From Arthrobacter celericrescens (GTDB taxonomy: Bacteria > Actinomycetota > Actinomycetes > Actinomycetales > Micrococcaceae), in contig NZ_QYLP01000021.1 in NCBI RefSeq assembly GCF_003614925.1, positions 1 to 64,000 of the forward strand: a stretch of DNA of 64,000 nt, in the 5' to 3' direction. How positions within the stretch are numbered: the first letter of the stretch is position 1; every line of letters starts with the position of its first letter. Made by a program: the position numbers and the translations under genes. Positions 1 to 10,306 of this stretch are shown here, one piece after another. The notes below the pieces were generated by a model, which saw nothing but the letters and a program-made list of their open reading frames with translations, was not told the DNA's origin and ran no database searches.

Positions 1-2
1 CC

Positions 3-335
3 ACGGGTGCTGACCCGAACACGCCGCTTGACGGCCATTGGTGGCGTTCCGCCCGCCCCACGATCACGTTGTTCAGCAGTCTCCTAGAGCTCGAACGCGT
101 CTCACTCGAGGATCGGAACGCCGCCGACACCAGTCTGAGGAAAGCGGGTTTCGACGTCCTCTGGATTACGCACCACTGCGGTTGGCTGGACAAAGCTCAT
201 GGCGTCGGAATTAACGCCTACTTGGAACCGCCGGAACTTGTGCGCACCACCGAAGTGGGAAACGTTCACATCTCCGTCGACGAAGGTCTCATGGCCGCCG
301 GACCCGTCGGATTGAACCGAAGGCCAGCACCGTAG
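3..335 (+). CDS. CoiA-like protein, 5'-truncated by window edge, probably frameshifted
   Basis: The frame is open from the first bases, so the true start lies upstream. It reads a segment of the type LxxLExxxVSxxDRNAADxxLRKAGFDVLWITHHxGWL, which resembles the central part of CoiA-like nuclease-family proteins, where a conserved Arg and a 'vlWit' strand follow the E-Q/E-S motif. The frame stops at 335. The -1 frame between about 305 and 374 then reads RIEPKASTVALDTFLRAFLNGEV, the kind of sequence that normally follows in such proteins, and it runs directly into the next gene. I infer that one base has been lost near 300-320, so that this and the next feature are halves of one gene. The family assignment is by eye only. 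Confidence 0.4.
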   Translation, partial: TGADPNTPLDGHWWRSARPTITLFSSLLELERVSLEDRNAADTSLRKAGFDVLWITHHCGWLDKAHGVGINAYLEPPELVRTTEVGNVHISVDEGLMAAGPVGLNRRPAP

Positions 336-373
336 CCCTTGACACATTCCTTCGCGCCTTTCTCAACGGCGAA

Positions 374-1141
374 GTGTTCCCGTTTTCTAGTTCTAGGCGC
401 CACAAGTCGGCTAGTGGAGAATCAGTTGAGAATCCGGTCCTGGGCTGGGCCACCCCCCATGATCTGCAGGAACAACACACGACCCTTCAGCAGGCCGTCT
501 TCCGCCTGAACGAAGACCTGAGAGCTGCCCACGACAAGATCGACGCCTACCGTCGAGGAAGCCTCAGACGAGCGAAGGAACACAAAGACGCCTTGGCCGC
601 ACACCGTCGTGAAAAAGAGGTCCTAGTTGCCAAGGGAGACACCCTTGAACAGGAAAGGGCGCGGGCCGCCGAACAACTGCGAGCGGCCCGAAGTTGGATT
701 GAAGACGTTGAGGGCTCCCGGAACCGGTCGACCATGACCCGGGCGTCACTGCAGCGGATCAGACCATTGGATTCCGATGAGACGTCGGGGCCGGCATCGT
801 GGTGGCACAAGATTTGGCCGTGGCTGATGAGCCTGGCGCTTATCGCTGCCGTTCAAGTGGTTGCCGTGTTCGCGCAAGTGCTACCCGCGTGGGCCAATCC
901 TTGGATTCCTGCAACGTCGATTGTTCTCATCGGCCTGTCGGGATTCTGGCTGGCATTCCGCTGGTGCTGGGCCAGGGACTACACCAACGGCGGTCGCTGC
1001 ATAACCAAGAGAAAACGGCTGCTCGGCCGATGCCCGAACAGCCGAACGCACGGCTTGAACGCTTTCGACTTCTCGGGCGTTGTCCTTCTGATTGAAACGT
1101 CAGTGACCGTCAGCAGCATCTTCGCGCAGGCGTTTGGATGA
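374..1141 (+). CDS. Coiled-coil and transmembrane protein, probable 3' half of the frameshifted CoiA-like gene
   Basis: The frame is 255 codons from a GTG, but it is open upstream to at least about 290 and has no convincing ribosome-binding site. Residues about 25-120 are a charged heptad-like coiled coil rich in Glu, Arg, Lys and Ala. Two or three hydrophobic segments follow (about 144-172, 176-195 and 230-252), with a basic Cys-containing loop between the last two. It is therefore a membrane-anchored coiled-coil protein of unknown role. Codon use is less GC-biased than in the catabolic genes to the right, which suits an accessory locus. The alternative is an independent gene overlapping a degenerate neighbour. 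Confidence 0.5.
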   Translation: MFPFSSSRRHKSASGESVENPVLGWATPHDLQEQHTTLQQAVFRLNEDLRAAHDKIDAYRRGSLRRAKEHKDALAAHRREKEVLVAKGDTLEQERARAAEQLRAARSWIEDVEGSRNRSTMTRASLQRIRPLDSDETSGPASWWHKIWPWLMSLALIAAVQVVAVFAQVLPAWANPWIPATSIVLIGLSGFWLAFRWCWARDYTNGGRCITKRKRLLGRCPNSRTHGLNAFDFSGVVLLIETSVTVSSIFAQAFG

Positions 1142-1174
1142 GTGCGGGGCCATCGACCTTACGATCTGCGTCGG

Positions 1175-1765
1175 CTAGGGGATCCGCTCAACACCGCCCA
1201 ATGCCCACTCGTTCCTGATCCGCGACGCCCCGAACTCCAACGCCAGCGGTTCGATGTCGGTGGGCCTGCGATGTCTGGTCTTGGGCCGGCCCACAGCGAC
1301 GTGGGGAATCCAGCGCGGAGACCTGTAGCCGAGTGCCGGTGAGCTGAGGATGAAGTCGTCGATGTTGTCCACCGCAAGGTCGTCGAGAAGGCCGTGGAGC
1401 GCCACAACCAGGGAAAGCTGGAAATCCCTCACAGCCTGCGGAACTTCTACTTCCAAACCCGAGACCCGGCCGCCGCCCAGGACGAGCAGACGCTGCGCGC
1501 TGGCCGTGAATCCCGCCAGGACGGGCAGGCCACGCAGCCAGGAGGCAGTGCGTTCCAGAGCGGAGTCGGCACTGGTAAACCCCTTGGTCCAGGCGGCCAC
1601 ATCCGCCGCGAAGTCTTCGAGGATTCCCACATGCAGCAAGGTCATATGCAGCCCGCGCGGCCTGCGCAACGCATCAACGTAGCTGCCCAGCGCCTCAAAG
1701 TCGGCTGCTCCCTCGCCCAGGCTGAGCAGCGGGACCTCGATGGTGATGCGTGGCGGCGGCTGCAT
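1175..1765 (-). CDS. 2H phosphoesterase-like protein (2'-5' RNA ligase superfamily)
   Basis: The product has 196 residues from an ATG at 1765 preceded by a near-perfect AAGGAGGT; the longer open frame to 1864 has no such site. The two-motif 2H fold is recognisable: H40-x-T42 in a 'GLHMTLLH' strand and a second H155-V-A157 in 'IPHVAVGR'. Family members hydrolyse or ligate 2'-5' phosphodiester or cyclic phosphate bonds in RNA or nucleotides. The second motif is usually HxT or HxS; here the third position is Ala, so activity may be altered. It stands alone, convergent with the coiled-coil gene. Confidence 0.6.
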   Translation of the reverse strand: MQPPPRITIEVPLLSLGEGAADFEALGSYVDALRRPRGLHMTLLHVGILEDFAADVAAWTKGFTSADSALERTASWLRGLPVLAGFTASAQRLLVLGGGRVSGLEVEVPQAVRDFQLSLVVALHGLLDDLAVDNIDDFILSSPALGYRSPRWIPHVAVGRPKTRHRRPTDIEPLALEFGASRIRNEWALGGVERIP

Positions 1766-1993
1766 CCGGACCTCCTTGCCCGCGGGCCAGCCCTTCACCG
1801 GCCATTCCATCTCGATTATGCGCCGCGAACCGGGACATTCTGCTGGATCACCCTCACCCCGCATGCCCGAAGGCCTGACGTTCCGGCGGCATCACCCTGG
1901 AGCGGCAGATGTGATCCAGCAAAATGTCCGCCGGCCGCCCGTGAGAGCCCACGCCCACGCGACCCCGCCCCCAGAACGCCTAAACCCCTCCAA

Positions 1994-2025
1994 TTGACAC
2001 ACCCTTGTGACCCGTGCCATATTCT
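1994..2025 (+). promoter_or_regulatory. Candidate promoter of the asparagine regulator gene
   Basis: TTGACA lies at 1994-1999 and TATTCT at 2020-2025. The 20-bp spacer is longer than ideal, so the -35 assignment is tentative. The -10 ends five bases before the GTG at 2031, which would give a leaderless transcript. Confidence 0.3.
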
Positions 2026-2030
2026 TAACC

Positions 2031-2789
2031 GTGAACCTGTCAGACAGCCGGACAGCAGGACAGGCCGACGGCGGCCAGTCGCCGTTGCCAAGCACCCCGG
2101 CGCCGCGTCCCGCCACTCCCCTTGCCCGACTCAGCGCGGCCGAGGCGGTCTTCAACGCCATCCGGCAGGACATCGAATCCGGCGCCGTCGAACTCGGCGC
2201 GAAACTCAGCTCCGAAGCCACCCTCGCCGGCCAGTACGGCGTGAGCCGCTCCGTCATCCGGGAAGCCCTCCGCTCCTGCAACGCGCTCGGCCTGACAATT
2301 ACGAAAACCGGCAAGGGCACATTCGTGGTCGCCGACAAGGTGGCCAACGACCTCACCCTGGGCCAGTACTCCGCCCGCGACCTCAACGAAGCCCGCCCGC
2401 ACATCGAGGTTCCCGCCGCCGGACTGGCAGCACAGCGCAGGAACGATGAGGACCTCAAGCAGCTCCGCGGCCTCATGGAGGAGATGCTCGCCGAAAACGA
2501 CCCCGAGGGCTGGGTCAGCCTTGACGCCGCCTTCCATTCCACGATCGCCCGGGCCAGCGGCAACAAGGTCTTCGAAAGCGTCGTCGCCGATATCCGCGAG
2601 GCCCTCGCCCACCAGTCCGAGACCCTGAACATGGTGGCCGACCGCCGCCACGCCTCCGACGACGAACACCTCCGCATCATCGAAGCCATCGACGCCGGCA
2701 ACGCCAAAGCGGCCGAAGCCGCCATGGCAGCCCACCTCGCCGCGGTCAGCGTCGCCCTGGACAGCATCCTCAGCTCCCCCGCGGACTGA
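2031..2789 (+). CDS. FadR-subfamily GntR regulator of the asparagine operon
   Basis: The N-terminal winged helix (about residues 35-105) contains the GntR signature 'GAKLSSEATLAGQYGVSRSVIREAL'. A C-terminal helical FCD domain follows, with the metal-site pattern D...H...H ('DAAFHSTIARASGN', 'DDEHLRIIEAI'). GntR/FCD proteins are ligand-responsive repressors or activators of adjacent catabolic genes. It sits 63 bp upstream of asparaginase, aspartase and permease on the same strand, so it most likely controls asparagine or aspartate utilisation. A GTG at 2007 would add eight residues; 2031 is preferred because a -10 element immediately precedes it and neither start has a Shine-Dalgarno. Confidence 0.8.
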   Translation: MNLSDSRTAGQADGGQSPLPSTPAPRPATPLARLSAAEAVFNAIRQDIESGAVELGAKLSSEATLAGQYGVSRSVIREALRSCNALGLTITKTGKGTFVVADKVANDLTLGQYSARDLNEARPHIEVPAAGLAAQRRNDEDLKQLRGLMEEMLAENDPEGWVSLDAAFHSTIARASGNKVFESVVADIREALAHQSETLNMVADRRHASDDEHLRIIEAIDAGNAKAAEAAMAAHLAAVSVALDSILSSPAD

Positions 2790-2852
2790 CCCGCCCGCCC
2801 GCGGGCCGAACAACCACACAGACCACGAAGCAAGCAACTACCTAAGGACGCC

Positions 2853-3854
2853 ATGCACCACGTCCCCTTGGCCGAGCAGACCCGCGACGGCCTTGTCGAG
2901 AGCATCCACTACGGCTCGCTCATCGCCCTCGGCCCCGCCGCGGACAACGCGGACAAGCAGCCCGAAACCAAGCTGGCCGCCGGCGATCCCGACGCGCCCA
3001 TCTACCCGCGTTCCTCCCTCAAGCCGCTGCAGGCCGTGGCCCTGCTCCGCGCCGGGCTCAAGCTTCCGCAGGACCTCCTCGCCCTCACCGCGGCCAGCCA
3101 CTCGGGCGCGGCCATGCACCAGGACGGCGCCCGCCGGATCCTCGAAATGCACGGCCTGGACGAAGGTGCATTGGCCAACAGCACCGACCTCCCCTACGGC
3201 ACCAACGAGCGCGAGGCCTGGCTCCGCGCCGGCAAGGGCCCCACCCAGCTGGCCCAGAACTGCTCGGGCAAGCACGCCTCCATGGCCGCCGTCTGCACCA
3301 TCAACGGCTGGCCCGTGGAGGGCTACCTGAGCCCGGAGCACCCGCTCCAGCGCCTGGTCCGCGACACCATCACCGAACTTACCGGCGAGGACGCCGCCGC
3401 GGTCAGCACCGACGGCTGCGGCACCCCGCTCTTCGCCCACAGCCTGCGCGGCATGGCCCGCGCCTACGGCCGGCTCGCGTCCGCCGCCCCGGAAAGCCAG
3501 GAAGGCCAGGTGGCCCACGCCATGCGCGCCTTCCCGGAGATGGTGGCCGGCGAAGGCCGCGACGTCACCGCCCTGATGCGCGCGGTGCCGGGCCTGCTCG
3601 CCAAGGACGGTTTCGAGGGCCTGCAGCTGGTCGGCCTGGCGGACGGGACCGGCATCGCGATCAAGATTTCCGACGGCGGCGACCGCGCCCGACTGCCCGT
3701 CACCCTCCGGGTGCTCGCCGAGTTGGGGGTCGACGCCGATGCCCTGGCAGAGCTGCAGATCCCGCCGGTGCTGGGCGGTGGCAAAGCCGTCGGTGTCCTC
3801 CGCGCCGCCGGCTTCCTGCCCGCAACCGCCGCCGGCCTCCATTCCTCCCGCTAA
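2853..3854 (+). CDS. ansA: L-asparaginase, Asparaginase_II family
   Basis: Hydrolyses L-asparagine to L-aspartate and ammonia. It belongs to the thermolabile (R. etli-type) PF06089 family, not the E. coli AnsA/AnsB fold. The characteristic 'YPRSSLKP' (from Tyr51) and 'NCSGKHASM' (from Asn136) motifs are present, and the 333-residue length is normal. There is no signal peptide, so it acts in the cytoplasm. It is the first enzyme gene after the regulator, followed after 73 bp by aspartase. The stop codon lies inside a tandem 13-bp duplication. Confidence 0.9.
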   Translation: MHHVPLAEQTRDGLVESIHYGSLIALGPAADNADKQPETKLAAGDPDAPIYPRSSLKPLQAVALLRAGLKLPQDLLALTAASHSGAAMHQDGARRILEMHGLDEGALANSTDLPYGTNEREAWLRAGKGPTQLAQNCSGKHASMAAVCTINGWPVEGYLSPEHPLQRLVRDTITELTGEDAAAVSTDGCGTPLFAHSLRGMARAYGRLASAAPESQEGQVAHAMRAFPEMVAGEGRDVTALMRAVPGLLAKDGFEGLQLVGLADGTGIAIKISDGGDRARLPVTLRVLAELGVDADALAELQIPPVLGGGKAVGVLRAAGFLPATAAGLHSSR

Positions 3855-3890
3855 CGCAGGCCGCTAACGCAGGCCTCCCGCTGACGCAGA
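3848..3890 (+). repeat. Tandem 13-bp duplication spanning the ansA stop codon
   Basis: CCGCTAACGCAGG occurs twice back to back (3848-3860 and 3861-3873). A third degenerate copy follows at 3878-3890. The first copy contains the TAA stop of the asparaginase gene. Confidence 0.8.
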
Positions 3891-3927
3891 CCACAGACGC
3901 AACAAAGACCCACTGACAAGGACAGCC

Positions 3928-5337
<1,410 letters not shown>

Positions 5338-5399
5338 CCCTCCGCTGCCGCCCTCCCCGGCAGGGTGCACCGCCCTGCGACACGAGCGGCAGCGAGCAC

Positions 5400-5429
5400 G
5401 ACGACGGCGGCCGGCTTTCCGCCGTCGTC
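5400..5429. terminator. GC hairpin between aspA and the permease
   Basis: GACGACGGCGG pairs perfectly with CCGCCGTCGTC across an 8-base loop. No T-run follows, so it may be an intra-operon attenuator or processing site. It belongs to a set of GACGGCGG hairpins in this window. Confidence 0.55.
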
Positions 5430-5471
5430 CCCTAACCGGAACCTCCCCACAGGACACCCCTAAGGATCCCC

Positions 5472-6986
5472 ATGAGCAATCAACCCATCACCGACCACAC
5501 GGTCCCGCCGCAGGCGCACGCAACCGAGAAGCTGCTGCACGCCGAGGACAAGGGCTACCACAAGAACCTCAAGCCGCGTCAGATCCAGATGATCGCGATC
5601 GGCGGCGCGATCGGCACCGGCCTGTTCCTGGGCGCCGGCGGCCGCCTGAACGCTGCAGGGCCCTCGCTGGTCCTCGCCTACGCAATCTGCGGCGCGTTCG
5701 TGTTCCTGATCCTGCGCGCATTGGGCGAACTCGTCCTGCACCGCCCGTCCTCGGGCTCCTTCGTCTCCTACGCCCGTGAGTTCTTCGGCGAGAAGGCTGC
5801 CTTCGCCTCGGGCTGGTTCTACTGGGTCAACTGGGCCATGACCACCATCGTGGACATCACGGCCGCGGCCATCTACATGAACTTCTTCGGCCGGTACGTG
5901 GACTGGATCGGCGCCGTGCCGCAGTGGGCCTGGGCGCTCATCGCGCTGGTGGTGGTGCTGGCCCTGAACCTGGTCTCGGTGAAGGTCTTCGGCGAGATGG
6001 AATTCTGGTTCGCGCTGATCAAGGTGGCAGCCCTGGTGGCCTTCCTGGTGCTGGGCCTCTGGTTCGTCATCTTCGGCACCCCCACCGGCGCCCCCACCGG
6101 TTTCTCCCTCATCACCGACAACGGCGGCATCTTCCCCAACGGCATCATGCCGATGATCCTGCTCATGCAGGGCGTCGTGTTCGCCTACGCCTCCGTTGAA
6201 CTGGTGGGCACCGCCGCGGGCGAAACCGAGAACCCGGAAAAGATCATGCCCAAGGCCATCAACTCCGTGGTCTTCCGTATTGCGGTGTTCTACGTCGGCT
6301 CGGTCATCCTGCTCTCGCTGCTGCTGCCGTTCACCGATTTCCAGAAGGGCGTCAGCCCGTTCGTGACCTTCTTCGGCTCCATCGGCGTGGAGGGCGTGGA
6401 CACCATCATGAACCTGGTGGTCCTCACCGCGTCGCTGTCCTCGCTGAACGCCGGCCTGTACTCCACCGGCCGCATCCTGCGCTCCATGTCCGTGGCCGGC
6501 TCGGCCCCGAAGTTCGCCCAGCGCATGAACAAGGCCGGTGTGCCCTACGGCGGCATCGCCATTACCGCCGGTGTCTCCCTGCTGGGCGTCCCGCTGAACT
6601 ACCTCGTTCCTGCCGACGCCTTCGAAATCGTCCTCAACGTCGCGTCCGTGGGCATCATCTCCACCTGGGCCACGATCGTCCTCTGCCAGATCCAGCTCAA
6701 GCGCTGGGCCGACAAGGGCTGGCTCAAGCGGCCGGCTTTCCGGATGCCGGGCGCACCCGTCACCGGCTACCTCACGCTGCTGTTCCTGGCGGCGGTACTG
6801 ACCATGGTGTTCATCGATTCGCCGTTCACGCTGCTGGTCACCCTGGTGGCCATCGCCCTGATGGTGGCCGGCTGGTACGCCTGCCGCAAGCAGATCCACG
6901 AGATCGCCGAGGCCCGCGACGGCTTCACCGGCCTGTCCCCGGTGGTGGCCAACCGCCCCGCCCCGGGTTCGGAAGACTCCATCTAG
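5472..6986 (+). CDS. ansP: Amino-acid permease, probable L-asparagine permease
   Basis: APC-superfamily proton-coupled transporter of 504 residues with about 12 membrane helices. The N-terminal family motif '[19 protein letters not shown]' and '[13 protein letters not shown]' in TM5 place it in the AAT family (GabP/LysP/AnsP). The third position in the asparagine operon, downstream of asparaginase and aspartase, points to asparagine as the substrate. This is a contextual inference; sequence alone cannot separate AnsP from other AAT permeases. A strong terminator follows. Confidence 0.8.
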   Translation: MSNQPITDHTVPPQAHATEKLLHAEDKGYHKNLKPRQIQMIAIGGAIGTGLFLGAGGRLNAAGPSLVLAYAICGAFVFLILRALGELVLHRPSSGSFVSYAREFFGEKAAFASGWFYWVNWAMTTIVDITAAAIYMNFFGRYVDWIGAVPQWAWALIALVVVLALNLVSVKVFGEMEFWFALIKVAALVAFLVLGLWFVIFGTPTGAPTGFSLITDNGGIFPNGIMPMILLMQGVVFAYASVELVGTAAGETENPEKIMPKAINSVVFRIAVFYVGSVILLSLLLPFTDFQKGVSPFVTFFGSIGVEGVDTIMNLVVLTASLSSLNAGLYSTGRILRSMSVAGSAPKFAQRMNKAGVPYGGIAITAGVSLLGVPLNYLVPADAFEIVLNVASVGIISTWATIVLCQIQLKRWADKGWLKRPAFRMPGAPVTGYLTLLFLAAVLTMVFIDSPFTLLVTLVAIALMVAGWYACRKQIHEIAEARDGFTGLSPVVANRPAPGSEDSI

Positions 6987-7012
6987 TCGAGCCTTACATC
7001 TAGTCGAGCCTT
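6981..7012 (+). repeat. 15-bp direct repeat spanning the permease stop codon
   Basis: ATCTAGTCGAGCCTT occurs at 6981-6995 and again at 6998-7012, separated by two bases. The first copy contains the TAG stop. It is a second case, besides 3848-3890, of a short duplication over a stop codon in this operon. Confidence 0.8.
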
Positions 7013-7016
7013 GAAC

Positions 7017-7060
7017 AGGAAGGGCAGCGAGCATAGTGCTCGCTGCCCTTCCTGCTTTTA
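7017..7060. terminator. Bidirectional terminator between the permease and the MFS gene
   Basis: A perfect 17-bp stem (AGGAAGGGCAGCGAGCA at 7017-7033, complement at 7037-7053) has a 3-base loop and is followed by GCTTTT. The convergent MFS gene ends at 7058 inside it. Confidence 0.85.
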
Positions 7061-8638
7061 AGCCGCCTTCGGCTTCCGCAGCACGACGGCGACCATCACC
7101 GCGGCGGCCAGCATCAGGACCATGCCGATCGCCGAGGTCATCCCGACGCCGGAATCGAAGGCGTGCCGGGCGGACTCCAGCAGCGCTTCGGCCTGCTCCG
7201 CCGGGAGCACCTTGGCGGCGTCGATCGCACCGCCGAGGGTCTCGGAGGCCTGCCGGGCGGCGTCCCCGGCCAGCGTTGCCGGCACCTCGACGGCGGAGCG
7301 GTAGGCGGCGGTCAGGATGCTGCCGAGTACCGCGGTGCCCATCACCGAACCCACCTCGTAGGCGGTCTCGGAGATCGCCGACGCCGCACCTGCCTGCGGT
7401 GCCGGGACGCTGGCCAGGATGAGGTCGTTGGAGATGGTCTCGGCGGCACCCACGCCCGAGCCCACGATCGCGAAGCCGAGCAGCAGCGCCCACAGTTCCC
7501 CGCCCTGGCCGAACAGGAGCACCACGGCGTAGCCGGACATGTTCAGCAGCAGCCCCGCGGTGACCACGTGGGCCGGGCGGATCCTGCGCACTACCGGCAC
7601 CGTCACCAGGCCGGCCACGATGGTCAGCGCCAGGCCCGGGAGCATGAGCATCCCGGCCTCGAGCGGCGTGCGGCCGGCCACGAGCTGCAGGTGCTGGGAC
7701 ATGAAGTAGATGAAGCCCACTAGCGAGAAGATGCTCAGCAGGTTCGCGGCCAGCGAGACGCTGAACGCCTTGTGCCGGAAGAGGGACATGTCCAGCATCG
7801 GCGCCTTGCCGGTGCGCTGCCGGTGCAGCTGCCTGCGGACGAACAGCGCACCTGCCACGAGCCCGACGGCGAGCGGCAGCAGTGCGGCCGGGCCGCCGTC
7901 GTGCGCGAATTCCTTGATGCCGTACACGAACGGAACCATCGCGGCCATGACCAGCAGGATGCTGGCGGGGTCGACGGCCGCGGGCTTCGGGTCCTTGGAC
8001 TCCGGGAGCACGAGCGGCGCGAGGACCAGCAGCGGCAGCAGCATCGGCACGGCCAGCAGGAACACGGCACCCCACTCGAAATGCTCCAGGAGCAGGCCGC
8101 CGGCCAGCGGGCCGAGGGCCGCGCCGCCGGAGAAGGCCGCGGCCCAGACGGCGATCGCGGTGCGACGTTCGGTGGGGTCGGTGAATATGTTCCGGATCAG
8201 GGAGAGCGTCGCGGGCATCAGCATGGCGCCGAAGACGCCCAGCAGGGCGCGGGCGCCGATGAGCTGGCCGGCGTTGGTGGCGAAGGACGCCAGCACGGAG
8301 ACGAGCGCGAAGCCGGTGGCGCCGATCAGCAGGAGCCTGCGGCGGCCGATCCGGTCGCCGATGCTGCCCATCGGGACCAGCAGGCCGGCCAGCACCAGGG
8401 CGTAGACGTCGATGATCCACAGCAATTCGGTGCCGCTGGGCTGCAGCGCGAGGGACAGGGACGGGACAGCGAAGCTGAGCACGGTGTTGTCGACGGCGAT
8501 CAGCAGCACCGGGAACATCAGGGCGCCGAGGGCGAGCCAACGACGTCCGGCACCGGGCTGCTTGCCGCGGACGGGATCGGGACGGAGAACCGCCTCGCTC
8601 TCGGCGAAGCGTTCGCGCTTGGTGACGGACGTGGTCAT
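7058..8638 (-). CDS. MFS transporter, DHA2 drug:H+ antiporter type
   Basis: A 526-residue protein with about 14 predicted membrane helices. It has the DHA2 motif C region ('RALLGVFGAMLMPATLSLIRN') and the MFS motif A loop 'GSIGDRIGRRRLLLIGA'. Relatives (LfrA/SmvA/QacA-like) export cationic dyes and biocides, so efflux is the likely role; the substrate is unknown. The chosen ATG at 8638 begins 'MTTSVTKRER'. Upstream codons fall in the promoter, where a perfect 16-bp palindrome sits between the -35 and -10. No TetR-type regulator is adjacent, so control may come from elsewhere. Confidence 0.82.
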   Translation of the reverse strand: MTTSVTKRERFAESEAVLRPDPVRGKQPGAGRRWLALGALMFPVLLIAVDNTVLSFAVPSLSLALQPSGTELLWIIDVYALVLAGLLVPMGSIGDRIGRRRLLLIGATGFALVSVLASFATNAGQLIGARALLGVFGAMLMPATLSLIRNIFTDPTERRTAIAVWAAAFSGGAALGPLAGGLLLEHFEWGAVFLLAVPMLLPLLVLAPLVLPESKDPKPAAVDPASILLVMAAMVPFVYGIKEFAHDGGPAALLPLAVGLVAGALFVRRQLHRQRTGKAPMLDMSLFRHKAFSVSLAANLLSIFSLVGFIYFMSQHLQLVAGRTPLEAGMLMLPGLALTIVAGLVTVPVVRRIRPAHVVTAGLLLNMSGYAVVLLFGQGGELWALLLGFAIVGSGVGAAETISNDLILASVPAPQAGAASAISETAYEVGSVMGTAVLGSILTAAYRSAVEVPATLAGDAARQASETLGGAIDAAKVLPAEQAEALLESARHAFDSGVGMTSAIGMVLMLAAAVMVAVVLRKPKAA

Positions 8639-8681
8639 GGTGGCCGCTTTCTCGAAATGGTCGGAACTCTGACAAACAAAA

Positions 8682-8710
8682 ACTGTACCGTCCAGACGGT
8701 ATAGTTTCAA
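8682..8710 (-). promoter_or_regulatory. MFS promoter with a perfect operator in its spacer
   Basis: On the minus strand TTGAAA (8710-8705) and TACAGT (8687-8682) are separated by exactly 17 bp. The palindrome TACCGTC-CA-GACGGTA (8686-8701) fills the spacer, as in TetR-repressed efflux genes. Confidence 0.65.
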
Positions 8711-8770
8711 GTTCGTCGCACGGCGCCGCCGTTCCGCAGACATCGGACCACTCGCCGCTACGATTGAGCC

Positions 8771-9442
8771 ATGGCGGTGACTGACGAAGCGATCGGCAAG
8801 ATCAAGGACATGTTGATCCGCGGCGAGCTCAAGGCCGGGGACCGGCTGCCGCCGGAAAAGGAGCTCAGTGAAAGCCTCGGCCTGTCCCGCAGCTCACTGC
8901 GCGAAGCCGTGAAGGCACTGGAACTCATCCGCGTGCTGGACGTGCGGCGCGGCGACGGCACCTACGTCACCAGCCTGGACGCGAAGCTGCTCAACGAGGC
9001 CGTGGCCTTCGTGGTGGAACTGCACCAGAACCGCTCCATCCTGGAACTCTTCGAAGTCCGCCGGATCCTGGAGCCGGCCACGGCCCACATGGCGGCAAGC
9101 CGCATCACGCCTGAGGAAGTGGCCGCGCTGCGCGCCACGATGGACGGGATCGACGAGGCCACCAACGTGGAAGAGCTCGTGGCCCACGACCTCGAATTCC
9201 ACAGCATCATCGCCGCAGCCGCCGGGAACGACTACCTGAGCGGACTGCTCGAGGCCCTCTCCGGGGACACCGTGCGGGCACGCATCTGGCGCGGCATCAC
9301 CCAGGAGAAGGCCGTGGCGCACACCCTGGCCGAGCACAAGGCCATCGCGGAAGCGCTGGAACGCGGCGACTCCGAACTGGTGCGGGCGCTGGTCACCGTG
9401 CACATCAGCGGCGTGGAGAACTGGCTGCGGCAGGCGCTTTAG
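8771..9442 (+). CDS. FadR-subfamily GntR regulator, probable regulator of L-fucose catabolism
   Basis: A 223-residue GntR/FCD protein. The winged helix (residues 1-70) has the signature 'GDRLPPEKELSESLGLSRSSLREAVKAL' and the wing 'RRGDGTYVT'. The FCD domain carries the 'DLEFHSIIAAAAGN' and 'EHKAIAEAL' metal/ligand motifs. It faces the end of the fucose operon 12 bp away, and the best palindrome in that cluster (14306-14320) is the probable target. TACGAT at 8759-8764 ends six bases before the ATG and no Shine-Dalgarno is visible, so the mRNA is probably leaderless. Confidence 0.75.
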   Translation: MAVTDEAIGKIKDMLIRGELKAGDRLPPEKELSESLGLSRSSLREAVKALELIRVLDVRRGDGTYVTSLDAKLLNEAVAFVVELHQNRSILELFEVRRILEPATAHMAASRITPEEVAALRATMDGIDEATNVEELVAHDLEFHSIIAAAAGNDYLSGLLEALSGDTVRARIWRGITQEKAVAHTLAEHKAIAEALERGDSELVRALVTVHISGVENWLRQAL

Positions 9443-9454
9443 CTACTCGGCCAG

Positions 9455-10306
9455 CTACCCTTCCAAGCCGTACACCCGCGCCGCGGTGCCTTCCAGGACC
9501 TGCTGCCGTTCGGCGTCGGCCAGCTCGCCGAGCAGCTCCAGCAACGCGCCAATGGTCCGCTCATATGGCGCGCCGAGGGTACAGACCGGCCAGTCGCCGC
9601 CGATCATCAGCCGCTCCGGGCCGAACGCTTCCAGGGCTTCCTCCCAGAGCGGCCGCAGGGCCGCGGCCGTGTAGGGAACGCCGGGCAAGTGCAGGCCGGA
9701 AAGCTTCGCCACCGTGTTCGGCTGCTCCGCGAGCGCCCGGAAATCGGTGCGCCACCGTGCCATGGGCTCCGTGCCCGCCCCCAGGGGCGGTTTGCCAAGG
9801 TGGTCCAGGACGACGGTCAGTTCCGGAAGGTCGCGGGCGAGCCGCACGGTAGCGCCGAGGTGCCGCGGGAAGGCGTCCGGCACGTCGAACGCCAGGCCCT
9901 GCGTAGCCAGCAGCCGGAGCGAATCCCGCACGGGGGCGAGATCAAGGAAGTTGTCCCGGGGATCGTTGTGGACCAGGTGCCGCACGCCGCGGAACCTTGG
10001 GTGGGCGGTGAAGCGGGCCAGCTGGGTTTCCGCGTCGGCGGGCCGCTCCAGCGGGATCCAACCGACGACGCCGAGCACCCAGGGATTGCTGTCCGCCACC
10101 GCGAGCATCGCCTCCGTGTCCGCGAGGGTGTCGTCCGCCTGGACCAGGACGGCGCCCTTAACTCCAACACCCGGGACACCCGAGGCGGCCAGCACCGACT
10201 CCGCCTCCTCCGCCGTGTACGTGCGGAACAGGGCCCCGTGTTGCGGCCCGAGCCATGAGTACGCCCCGGGCGTCAGCTCCCAGAGGTGCAGGTGCGCGTC
10301 GATCAC
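9455..10306 (-). CDS. Amidohydrolase-family L-fuconolactonase
   Basis: A 283-residue amidohydrolase_2 protein opening with the metal-binding 'VIDAHLHLWE' and ending with 'MIGGDWPVC', which carries the conserved Asp. Members of COG3618 hydrolyse sugar lactones (fuconolactonase/rhamnonolactonase). Here it would open L-fucono-1,5-lactone to L-fuconate. The GTG start at 10306 overlaps the TGA of the preceding dehydrogenase by four bases (GTGA), which fixes it; the longer open frame upstream is antisense noise. It is the last gene of the minus-strand fucose operon. Confidence 0.82.
   Translation of the reverse strand: MIDAHLHLWELTPGAYSWLGPQHGALFRTYTAEEAESVLAASGVPGVGVKGAVLVQADDTLADTEAMLAVADSNPWVLGVVGWIPLERPADAETQLARFTAHPRFRGVRHLVHNDPRDNFLDLAPVRDSLRLLATQGLAFDVPDAFPRHLGATVRLARDLPELTVVLDHLGKPPLGAGTEPMARWRTDFRALAEQPNTVAKLSGLHLPGVPYTAAALRPLWEEALEAFGPERLMIGGDWPVCTLGAPYERTIGALLELLGELADAERQQVLEGTAARVYGLEG

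Noticed and set aside
5460..8675. A 1071-codon open frame on the minus strand
   Set aside because: It runs antisense through the permease gene and out of frame through the MFS gene. High GC keeps shadow frames open; composition is Arg/Gly/His-rich with no motif.
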